64,000 nt of DNA from Uliginosibacterium gangwonense DSM 18521 (GTDB lineage: Bacteria > Pseudomonadota > Gammaproteobacteria > Burkholderiales > Rhodocyclaceae), in assembly GCF_000373965.1 (NCBI RefSeq), contig NZ_KB892857.1, positions 233,576-297,575 of the forward strand. Reading direction: 5' to 3'. Made by a program: the position numbers and the translations under genes. Positions within the stretch are counted from its first letter, which is position 1; every line of letters starts with the position of its first letter. A model generated the notes under the pieces. It worked only from the letters and a program-made list of their open reading frames with translations, made no database searches and was not told where the DNA came from. Shown here piece after piece: positions 57,378 to 64,000 of the stretch.

Positions 57378-59285
57378 ATGAGCTATCAAGAAACGCCCGA
57401 ACTCCAAGCCCTGCGTGAGCGCATCCGTGCCAGCACAAAGGATGCCGTCGTCCTTGAAGAGATGCGTCGCCTGGGCTATTGGCCCAAGGACGAGGCGATC
57501 CCCGACAGCCGCGATGCGGCCAGCGAAATCGGCCAAATCATCCAGCGCGAAGGCGAACTGGTTGGCGAACTGCACAAGATGGCGCAGGATCTGCACCGCC
57601 TGAGCGACCCGCAACAAGCCCTGCAAGAGATGCGCAAGCAGCGCATGGCCGCAGCCCGTGCCAAGCGTGAGGAAACGCGCCGCCGCCACGCCGAGGAACG
57701 CCACCAGCGCGCAGCCGCCTGGCATGCCCAGCGGCAAAAGAGCATTGCCTGGCTGGGTGAGGAAGTCTCTACTGGCCTGGCTGATGTACGCACCGATGCA
57801 GCACGCCTGCACGCCAAGAGCCTGCCGGTGATCGAATCGATTGGTGAGCTTGCCCGCCTGATGGGGGTGCCACTGGCGGAGCTGCGTTTCCTGGGGTATC
57901 AGCGCAGCGTCTCACGCATCAATCACTATCATCGCTTTGGCATCGCCAAAAAAACTGGCGGTGTACGCGTCATCTCCGCCCCTATGCCACGCATGAAGCG
58001 GGCACAATATTGGGTGCTCGACAAGCTGCTGGTGAGCCAGCCCGTGTCAGCCTCGGCCCACGGTTTTGTGCCCGGTAAATCGATCGTCGACAACGCCCGC
58101 GTCCACGCAGGCCATGATGTGGTCATCAACTTCGACCTCAAGGATTTTTTCCCCTCGATCCACTATCCACGGGTCAAGGGGCTGTTCAGTTCATTCGGAT
58201 ATTCCGATAGCGTAGCAACACTACTGGCCCTGCTGTGCACGGAAGCGCCGACCGAAACCGTGGAGATGGACGGCCAGCGCTACCATGTGCAAACCGGCCC
58301 GCGCTGCCTGCCACAAGGTGCGCCCACCAGCCCGGCGATCACCAATCTGCTCTGCCGCAAGCTGGACCGCCGCCTGGAAGGCAGTGCAAAGAAGCTCGGC
58401 TTCAGCTACACCCGCTATGCCGACGACATGACCTTCTCTGCCCCGGCAGAAGCCCGCAGCAAACTGGGGCAGATGCTGTGGTGCGCCAAGCAGATCATTG
58501 CCGATGAAGGCTTCATCCTGCACCCGGACAAGCAGCGCGTGATGCATGCCGGGCGCCGCCAGGAGGTGACCGGACTGGTCGTCAATGAACGCCCTGCCGT
58601 GCCGCGTGAAACGCTGCGCCGCTTCCGCGCCACCTTGTTCCAGGTGGAAAAGGATGGGCCGGAAGGCAAATCCTGGAATGGCAACGGCAATGTGATTGCT
58701 GCACTGGATGGCTATGCCCGCTTCATCTACATGGTGGACGCAGACAAGGGCGCACCGCTGCTGGCCCGCATTGCCCAACTCAAGGAGCGCTGGAGCGGCG
58801 CCCCGGTGCGCAAGGCACCCGGCCTACTGTCCGGCCCGGCTTTCCGGCGTGCTGCCGGGGAGGGCAAGGCACCCCGCGAAAACTGGTGGACGCCTGCCGA
58901 GCAGGCCGCACCCGTAGTCGAAAAGACCGATCAGCAACGTGCTGAAGACCGGGCCGCCGCCAAAGCCGCCATCCGCCTGCAAAAGGCTGAAGCCCAAGCC
59001 ACCGCCGCACCCGCCTCCTCAGAGCAGGCAGAGACTGCGCCACCGCCTGCCAGCCTCGCCCCCGAGGAAGCCGCCAAGGCACGTGCGCTGAGCGCCTCGG
59101 ACTCCATCCAGATTCTGATCCAGAGCATCGTCATGGTGCTGGCCGGGCTGGTCACCCACAACTATCTGGTCCTGTTGGGAGCCGTGGTCTGGTTCTTCCT
59201 CTCGATGAGCAAGCGGAAACGCTACAACTGGCTGATCTGGGCTGTCGTCTATATCGCCTGCCGCATCTTGGGCGGCGTGCATTAA
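57378..59285 (+). CDS. Retron reverse transcriptase with coiled-coil N-terminus and hydrophobic C-terminus
   Basis: This 635-residue RNA-directed DNA polymerase would make branched or linked msDNA from the adjacent RNA. Polymerase motifs are NFDLKDFFPSI (catalytic D253), LPQGAPTSP (311-319) and YADD (347-350, both metal-binding Asp present). The retron-specific NAxxH (NARVH, 239-243) and VTG (397-399) motifs are intact. About 165 residues precede the polymerase, including a long charged helix (about 80-125) likely to form a coiled coil. A disordered Ala/Pro/Glu-rich linker (about 505-570) leads to two or three hydrophobic segments (about 577-611 and 616-634), so the enzyme may be membrane-tethered. 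The ATG at 57378 has no good ribosome site; an upstream in-frame GTG would lie inside the hairpin. Confidence 0.9.
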   Translation: MSYQETPELQALRERIRASTKDAVVLEEMRRLGYWPKDEAIPDSRDAASEIGQIIQREGELVGELHKMAQDLHRLSDPQQALQEMRKQRMAAARAKREETRRRHAEERHQRAAAWHAQRQKSIAWLGEEVSTGLADVRTDAARLHAKSLPVIESIGELARLMGVPLAELRFLGYQRSVSRINHYHRFGIAKKTGGVRVISAPMPRMKRAQYWVLDKLLVSQPVSASAHGFVPGKSIVDNARVHAGHDVVINFDLKDFFPSIHYPRVKGLFSSFGYSDSVATLLALLCTEAPTETVEMDGQRYHVQTGPRCLPQGAPTSPAITNLLCRKLDRRLEGSAKKLGFSYTRYADDMTFSAPAEARSKLGQMLWCAKQIIADEGFILHPDKQRVMHAGRRQEVTGLVVNERPAVPRETLRRFRATLFQVEKDGPEGKSWNGNGNVIAALDGYARFIYMVDADKGAPLLARIAQLKERWSGAPVRKAPGLLSGPAFRRAAGEGKAPRENWWTPAEQAAPVVEKTDQQRAEDRAAAKAAIRLQKAEAQATAAPASSEQAETAPPPASLAPEEAAKARALSASDSIQILIQSIVMVLAGLVTHNYLVLLGAVVWFFLSMSKRKRYNWLIWAVVYIACRILGGVH

Positions 59286-59297
59286 TCCATCACAGGG

Positions 59298-59317
59298 GGA
59301 GGGCGCATGCGCCCTCC
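59298..59317. terminator. Palindromic hairpin between the retron and the convergent DUF4197 gene
   Basis: GGAGGGCGCATGCGCCCTCC is a perfect 20-bp palindrome 12 bp after the reverse transcriptase stop. It has no T-run on either side, but its position between convergent genes suggests a termination or transcript-end role. Confidence 0.55.
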
Positions 59318-59325
59318 TGCGCACC

Positions 59326-60009
59326 TCACATCGCCCCGAACACCTTGCGGGCAATGCTGCCAATCGCCTCGGCGGGGTGGGCGCGAATCTGGCGCTCCTC
59401 TTCTCCGATGCGGATATAGAGCGCATCCAGGGCGTGGCGGGTGACGAAATCCTCGATCCGGGCATCCTCGCTACGTACCAGCCCCAACGCAGCCCCCTGG
59501 CTGGCAATGCGGTTATAGCGCTCGGCGAGCTTCACCTTCTGGGTGGCGCTGCTCACAATGGGCAGGAACTTCTGGGTCAGGGGCTCAATGGTCTTGCTGC
59601 GGAAATACTGGGTCACCGAATCATCCCCACCCGTGAGAATGTTCTTGGCATCCTGTACCGTCATCTGGCGCACGGCATTGATGAGCAAGGGCTTGGCTTC
59701 GGCCACCGCCACTTCGGCAGCCCGGTTCATGGCCTGATGCAGATCATCCACCGCCTTGCCCTGGCCCATCATGCGCAGCGCGGGCTCCAGCTTCTTGATG
59801 GTATCCGGCAGGGGGATGCGGAACTCAGGGTTACCCTGGAAGCCACCCTCCACCCCCAGATTTGCCACCGCCGCCCCAGCCCCTTGCTCCAGTGCCTGAC
59901 GCAAGCCCTTGCTCGCATCCTGGGTGCTGATGGCATCAAGCAGCCCGGCATGGGCAAACAACGGCAGACAAAACAGGCAACAGGCCAGCAGATGGCGACG
60001 TGAAATCAT
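59326..60009 (-). CDS. DUF4197 family exported protein
   Basis: This 227-residue protein has a signal peptide (MISRRHLLACCLFCLPLFAHA) followed by GLLDAISTQDASKGLRQALEQGA, typical of DUF4197. Further marks are NPEFRIPLPD, DAKNILTGGDDSVTQYFR and the C-terminal DALYIRIGEEERQIR. Family members are periplasmic and of unknown function. The paired cysteines in the signal region could suggest a lipoprotein, but the spacing is not a clean lipobox. It is convergent with the retron reverse transcriptase. Confidence 0.85.
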   Translation of the reverse strand: MISRRHLLACCLFCLPLFAHAGLLDAISTQDASKGLRQALEQGAGAAVANLGVEGGFQGNPEFRIPLPDTIKKLEPALRMMGQGKAVDDLHQAMNRAAEVAVAEAKPLLINAVRQMTVQDAKNILTGGDDSVTQYFRSKTIEPLTQKFLPIVSSATQKVKLAERYNRIASQGAALGLVRSEDARIEDFVTRHALDALYIRIGEEERQIRAHPAEAIGSIARKVFGAM

Positions 60010-60455
60010 GGCAAAACCTCATCAAAAATAAACGCTGCCGCAGCATACCGCCTGCGCTGGCATTTGGGTAATCGGCACGCTGGCTGGTGCGCGTGGCCTC
60101 CTTGATACTTTAGGCCGCTTTATGCGTCTTCGCACAGTGTGCTATACAGCGCCGCATTGGCCTGACAAGATTTGCTAATGAAATGAGCTGCATTTTTCCA
60201 TGCTCAACATGACAAGCAAATTTTACCTACCCATTGCACATGCAAGCCAAGCAACCACATTCTCGGCATGGATTCCGGCCTCCATTGCGACAGCGTCTTG
60301 CTCCAGGTTTCAGGATTCCCGTCGCCCCCCGGCCCCGAAACGACTACAATAGAGTACCTGTCTGCGATTTACCCACCACAAGGATAAAGCGCCTGCCAAC
60401 CAGCGGTGGCGAGCATTCTTCGCTTGCACAATACCCCTTGCCAGAGGGTGCCATC
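60010..60455. promoter_or_regulatory. Divergent intergenic region between DUF4197 and DUF4124 genes
   Basis: These 446 bp hold no supported gene. A -10-like TACAAT lies at 60345-60350, about 105 bp before the DUF4124 start, without a recognisable -35. No repeat or riboswitch was identified. Confidence 0.4.
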
Positions 60456-60938
60456 ATGTTGAAACGCCTGATCCTCTTGCTCTGCGTCTTGCCCCTGCCC
60501 GCGATGGCGATCAACAAGTGCATCGACCGGGCGGGCAAGGTCAGTTACACCGATGAGAAGTGCCCGGCAGGTGCCCGACTGGCCGATCAGATTCCGGACG
60601 CAGCCCAACCAAGCCCGGAAGACGTGCAGAGAGCACTGGATGACGCGGCCCGGCTACAGAGCGAACAGGCTCGCGCCGAAGCCAGACGCGCCGCCGAGGA
60701 GGAAAAGCGTGTGCAGGCCGCACGTGAGGCGGAGCGTGATCGTCGGCAGCAGGAATTGCTTGAGCTGGAACGTCGCAAGGTTGAAGCGCTGGAGGCACAA
60801 ACCCACACAGCACCGGTATACGTTGTGCCCCGCCAAAATTATTCACCACACCGGCCCATCCCGCACAAGCCAGTCAATGACAAAAAGAAGCGTGAGGACG
60901 ATGAGCCTCCCGTAAATTTGAAAGTCCCTTTCCGCTAA
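60456..60938 (+). CDS. DUF4124 domain-containing exported protein
   Basis: This 160-residue protein has a signal peptide (MLKRLILLLCVLPLPAMA) and a short N-terminal DUF4124 domain (INKCIDRAGKVSYTDEKCPAGA with two cysteines likely to form a disulfide). A long charged helix follows (about 60-110, EARRAAEEEKRVQAAREAER) with coiled-coil character, then a Pro/Lys-rich tail. Function is unknown. AGAGGGTG precedes the ATG at 60456; an upstream extension to 60234 lies within the intergenic region. Confidence 0.82.
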   Translation: MLKRLILLLCVLPLPAMAINKCIDRAGKVSYTDEKCPAGARLADQIPDAAQPSPEDVQRALDDAARLQSEQARAEARRAAEEEKRVQAAREAERDRRQQELLELERRKVEALEAQTHTAPVYVVPRQNYSPHRPIPHKPVNDKKKREDDEPPVNLKVPFR

Positions 60939-60956
60939 CCCCTCCTTCCAATCTGA

Positions 60957-62156
60957 ATGAAAACATCCTACCTCGGGCTGGCCATCATCCTGGCCTTGCT
61001 CAATGCCATTGGCCCATTTGCCATTGATACCTACCTGCCAGCCTTTCCGGCCATTGAACGGAGTCTGGACACGACCCCCGTGGCGATGCAACAGTCGCTC
61101 ACGGCCTACATGCTGCCTTTTTCTTTCATGATGCTCTGGCATGGCGCCATCTCGGATGCGCTGGGGCGGCGGCGGGTGATCCTGGTCGGCCTGGTGGTAT
61201 TCCTGCTCGCCTCGCTGCTATGTCTCGTTGCCCCCTCAATCCACATGCTCTGGCTGGGGCGGGTGTTGCAGGGCCTCTCCGCCGGAGTAGGGGTGATCGT
61301 GGGCCGGGCCATTGTGCGTGATGTGCTCAGTGGCGCCCAGGCGCAGCGCCTGATGTCACATGTGGCCATGGTGTTCTCGCTGGCCCCGGCGCTGGCCCCG
61401 ATTCTGGGGGGGCTACTGGCCGACACCTTGGGCTGGCGCTCCATTTTTGCGCTGCTGGTCATCCTGCCTGCGATCCAGATTTTTGTGGTGTGGCGCTTCC
61501 TGCCTGAAACCTTGCCACCAGAAAAGCGCCAATCCCTGCACCCGGCCTATCTGTTCAAGGCCTACACGGGCATCCTGAGCAACAAGGGTTTCTGGGCGAT
61601 TTCCTTGGCAATGTCCTTCTTCTTTGGCGCGTTCTTCCAGTATGTGATGTCGGCCCCCGCCTTTCTGATCGGTCATCTGCATCTGCAGCCGACTGAATTC
61701 GGCTGGCTGTTCATCCCGGTGGTGTGCGGCATGCTGTGCGGCTCCGGGCTGTCGAGCAAGCTGGCGGGCAAGGTGGCACCACACCGCACGGTTCTGCTAG
61801 CCTTTATGGTGGCCGGGCTGGCCTGTGTATGGAACCTGCTGGCCAATTTCCTGGGCGCAGATGTCATCGTCACCCGCATTCCGCAAATTGCCCTGTATAC
61901 CTTTGCCATGAATCTGGCCTTCCCCAGCCTGATGCTGATGGCCTTGGACATGTACCCCGAGCAGCGCGGCACGGCAGCCAGCTGCCAGGGCTTTATCCAC
62001 ACGCTGATCATGGCCGTCGGGGCGGGGCTGATTGCCCCGCTGCTGTGGCACAGCACCCTGGCAATGGCCTGGGGCATGGCCGTCATGCTGGCGCTGGCCG
62101 GGGGGCTGTATTACGTTCATAATCGCCTGCATCAGCAGGCCAGTGTATCGGTCTAG
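60957..62156 (+). CDS. Bcr/CflA-type multidrug efflux transporter (MFS)
   Basis: This 399-residue protein has 12 predicted membrane helices. The Bcr/CflA start is AIGPFAIDTYLPAFPAI, and the MFS loop 2-3 motif is GAISDALGRRRVILVGL. VLQGLSAGVGVIVGRAIVRD is the DHA1 motif C/RD region typical of Bcr. It exports drugs such as bicyclomycin-like compounds or sulfonamides, or possibly small peptides; the real substrate is unknown. It begins 18 bp after the DUF4124 gene. Confidence 0.92.
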   Translation: MKTSYLGLAIILALLNAIGPFAIDTYLPAFPAIERSLDTTPVAMQQSLTAYMLPFSFMMLWHGAISDALGRRRVILVGLVVFLLASLLCLVAPSIHMLWLGRVLQGLSAGVGVIVGRAIVRDVLSGAQAQRLMSHVAMVFSLAPALAPILGGLLADTLGWRSIFALLVILPAIQIFVVWRFLPETLPPEKRQSLHPAYLFKAYTGILSNKGFWAISLAMSFFFGAFFQYVMSAPAFLIGHLHLQPTEFGWLFIPVVCGMLCGSGLSSKLAGKVAPHRTVLLAFMVAGLACVWNLLANFLGADVIVTRIPQIALYTFAMNLAFPSLMLMALDMYPEQRGTAASCQGFIHTLIMAVGAGLIAPLLWHSTLAMAWGMAVMLALAGGLYYVHNRLHQQASVSV

Positions 62157-62177
62157 CACACATGGGAGTCAAATACT

Positions 62178-62452
62178 ATGGAATATCGCAGACTGGGCCG
62201 TAGCGGCCTGAAGGTCAGCGCGCTGTCTTTCGGTTCCTGGGTCACCTATGCCAATCAGCTCGATACCCGCATGGCACGTGAATCATGGCCGCAGCACGCG
62301 ACCATGGGGTGAATTTTTTCGACAATGCAGAAACCTATGCCGCCGGGAATTCCGAAACCATCATGGGGCAGGTACTCGCCGAAGTGGCGGACAAACTGGA
62401 TGCCGAGTTCTGCCAGAAGATTGAAGAAGCCTGTGCACGCTGTGCAGCATAA
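62178..62452 (+). pseudogene. Aldo/keto reductase remnant
   Basis: The reading [20 protein letters not shown] is the normal start of a YghZ/Kv-beta-like aldo/keto reductase. The frame is lost near 62282 and stops at 62315. A second frame continues with [16 protein letters not shown] then [15 protein letters not shown]. It then jumps directly to a C-terminal-like tail [20 protein letters not shown] and a stop at 62450-62452. A full enzyme has about 330 residues, so roughly 230 internal residues are missing in addition to the frameshift. The catalytic lysine and histidine regions are gone. Confidence 0.8.
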
Positions 62453-62486
62453 AGCGGGCTTCATCCTCTATGCATAAGGATGAAAT

Positions 62487-63086
62487 ATGAAAGAGATGAA
62501 AAAACTCGTCATGGCCTCAAACAATGTGGGCAAGCTGCGCGAATTCCAGGCGCTGCTCGCTCCATTGGGCTGGGAGGTGATTCCGCAATCCGAGCTGGGC
62601 GTGGGCGAAGCCGAAGAACCCCATTGCACCTTTGTGGAAAACGCGCTGGCCAAGGCCCGCCATGCCGCACAGGCCACCGGACTCCCCGCCCTGGCCGATG
62701 ACTCCGGCATCTGCATCCACGCCCTGGGGGGTGCCCCCGGCGTGCAGTCTGCCCGCTTTGCCGGGGAACCCAAATCGGACGAGAACAACAACGCCCTGTT
62801 GCTGGAAAAACTCCAGGACGCCACAGACCGCAGCGCCCATTATGTGTGTGTGCTGGTGATGGTGCACAGTGCCGACGACCCGCAACCCCTGATTGCAGAA
62901 GGCGAGTGGCATGGCGAGATTCTGCGTGAGCCACGCGGCAGCGGCGGCTTTGGCTACGATCCGTTGTTCTGGCTGGCCGATCTGGGGCAAAGCGCAGCGG
63001 AAATCCCTGCCCAGCTCAAAAACACCCTGAGTCATCGCGGCGCTGCCTGCCGACACCTGTTGGAACGACTGAAAGCCCAGGCCTGA
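62487..63086 (+). CDS. rdgB: Non-canonical purine NTP pyrophosphatase (RdgB/HAM1 family)
   Basis: This 199-residue enzyme hydrolyses ITP, dITP and XTP to monophosphates, keeping deaminated purines out of nucleic acids. It has the N-terminal substrate loop ASNNVGKLREF, LADDSGICIHALGGAPGVQSARFAG with the catalytic Asp pair, GSGGFGYDPLF, and the terminal SHRGAAC. AAGGAT precedes the ATG at 62487. It stands just downstream of the aldo/keto reductase remnant and ends at a strong terminator. Confidence 0.95.
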   Translation: MKEMKKLVMASNNVGKLREFQALLAPLGWEVIPQSELGVGEAEEPHCTFVENALAKARHAAQATGLPALADDSGICIHALGGAPGVQSARFAGEPKSDENNNALLLEKLQDATDRSAHYVCVLVMVHSADDPQPLIAEGEWHGEILREPRGSGGFGYDPLFWLADLGQSAAEIPAQLKNTLSHRGAACRHLLERLKAQA

Positions 63087-63100
63087 CGCACATTGGCATA

Positions 63101-63132
63101 AAAAAAACCGGCCTTTACAGGCCGGTTTTTTC
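63101..63132. terminator. Bidirectional rho-independent terminator
   Basis: AAAAAACCGGCC pairs with GGCCGGTTTTTT across TTTACA (63114-63119), with A-run and T-run on opposite sides. It serves rdgB from the left and the MFS gene from the right. Confidence 0.93.
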
Positions 63133-63149
63133 TGCATGCTACAGGACAA

Positions 63150-64000
63150 TCAACGCAGTGCAAGTCCGCTTGCCGCGCAGCGCCCGGTTTCGGCGAGGTT
63201 ACGCAGATACAGGGCGACCACCATGGCAATGGTCAGCAGCGCCAGCGCCAGTTCCACCACGGCCGCCCAGCCGCCATGTTGCCAGAACCAGCCACCGCTG
63301 GAGCCGACGAAGCTGGAGCCAAGGTAGTACGCCAGCAGGTAGAGGGAGGTTGCGTGCCCCTTGTTGGATTCGGCCATGCGCCCCACCCAACTGCTTGCCA
63401 CGGCATGGGTGCCGAAGAAGCCGCCGGTAAGGATCACGATGCCGCAGATCACGCCGGGCAAGGATTGCATCAGCGTCAAACCCACCCCGAGTGCGATGGT
63501 GGCCGTGCCCCCCACCAGCACAGGCGCCTGCCCGAAGCGGTCGACCAGATTGCCAGCCAGCGAGGAGGCCGCCGAACCAAACAGATAAGCGGTGAAGATC
63601 AGGCCGATCTGCGAAGGGGTCAGCCCAAACTGCGGAGTCATCAGGCGGAAGCCCACGTAGTTGAAGATCGTGACGAATACGCCCATGGTGAGAAAACCCA
63701 TCATGAACAGGAAGGGCAGGCCGGGGTGGGTCAGATGCGCGCGCCATGTGCGCACGTGATGGGCCAGTTCAAAGCCTTTGCGGCGGACAAAGTTGCGCGA
63801 GGTGGGCAGGAGCAGCACAAAACCGGTGGCGGCAAGCAGATTGACCACACTCAGGCTCACCAGGGCAGCACGCCAGGAGAAGTAATCAGCAATGAAGCTG
63901 GTGCCGATCCGCCCGACCATGCCGCCAATGGCGGTGCCACCCACATACAGGCCAATGGCGGAGCCCAGGCCGCGTGGGTGGATTTCTTCGGCCAGATAGG
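63150..64000 (-). CDS. MFS transporter (YnfM-like), 5' end beyond the window
   Basis: The last 283 or so residues are present; the start lies past 64000. The reading enters with YLAEEIHPRGLGSAIGLYVGG and GGMVGRIGTSFIADYFSWRAAL, followed by a charged central loop (RRKGFELAHHVRTW) and six further membrane helices, with GNLVDRFGQAPVLVGG as the repeated MFS loop motif. The AEEIHPRGLG segment resembles YnfM-type drug:proton antiporters. Substrate unknown. Confidence 0.88.
   Translation of the reverse strand, partial: YLAEEIHPRGLGSAIGLYVGGTAIGGMVGRIGTSFIADYFSWRAALVSLSVVNLLAATGFVLLLPTSRNFVRRKGFELAHHVRTWRAHLTHPGLPFLFMMGFLTMGVFVTIFNYVGFRLMTPQFGLTPSQIGLIFTAYLFGSAASSLAGNLVDRFGQAPVLVGGTATIALGVGLTLMQSLPGVICGIVILTGGFFGTHAVASSWVGRMAESNKGHATSLYLLAYYLGSSFVGSSGGWFWQHGGWAAVVELALALLTIAMVVALYLRNLAETGRCAASGLALR

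Overview
The window is about 64 kb of GC-rich chromosomal DNA from a Gram-negative bacterium, most likely a betaproteobacterium (Rhodocyclales- or Neisseriales-like). This rests on the atpIBEFHAGDC operon with a betaproteobacterial-looking c subunit, a Gcr-type membrane 'recombinase', an Aas/LplT lipid-repair pair, Lgt, Hsp15, a Slt-type transglycosylase and IorAB paired with PaaK. No rRNA, CRISPR array, prophage or insertion sequence was recognised. Species cannot be named from the sequence alone.

Layout. 0-3.5 kb: arylpyruvate oxidation operon iorA-iorB-paaK on the minus strand. 3.8-16.4 kb: mixed housekeeping and stress genes (membrane/TPR protein, rhomboid protease, nitronate monooxygenase, formyl-THF cyclo-ligase with a ceramidase-like protein, lytic transglycosylase, a GST-VOC-Hsp15-flavoprotein run) and a large sensor protein joining a LacI-type ligand domain to a degenerate GGDEF domain. 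16.7-18.9 kb: Rep helicase and two tandem tRNA-Lys genes. 19-29.1 kb: a galactoside uptake and hydrolysis cluster with a LacI repressor, a solute-binding protein, two permeases, an ATPase, a GH2 enzyme and a GH36 alpha-galactosidase; two matching palindromic operators lie between the repressor and the operon. 29.1-31.4 kb: a three-gene cassette of unknown function (TPR protein, DUF4037 nucleotidyltransferase-fold protein, DUF4125 protein). 31.5-38.6 kb: the complete F1Fo ATP synthase operon. 39-50 kb: pectinesterase-like lipoprotein, ArsR-type regulator with repeated ATATCGACAT sites, YiiX-like hydrolase, Aas and LplT-PlsC, Lgt, an orphan TRAP binding protein and a soluble FIST-MCP chemoreceptor. 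50-52 kb: Gcr-type protein and a palindromic element.

The most notable locus is 52.2-59.3 kb, a probable retron. In order on the plus strand it has a 1042-residue HEAT/ARM-repeat protein, a SWIM zinc-finger protein overlapping it by 4 bp, a structured non-coding region with an 88-nt near-perfect hairpin flanked by a 10-bp inverted repeat (msd plus a1/a2), and a reverse transcriptase with the retron NAxxH and VTG motifs. This order matches what I recall as type XIII retrons. The reverse transcriptase also has a long N-terminal coiled-coil region and a hydrophobic, apparently membrane-spanning C-terminus.

The right edge (59.3-64 kb) returns to ordinary genes: DUF4197 and DUF4124 proteins, a Bcr/CflA transporter, an aldo/keto reductase pseudogene, RdgB and a truncated MFS transporter running off the end.
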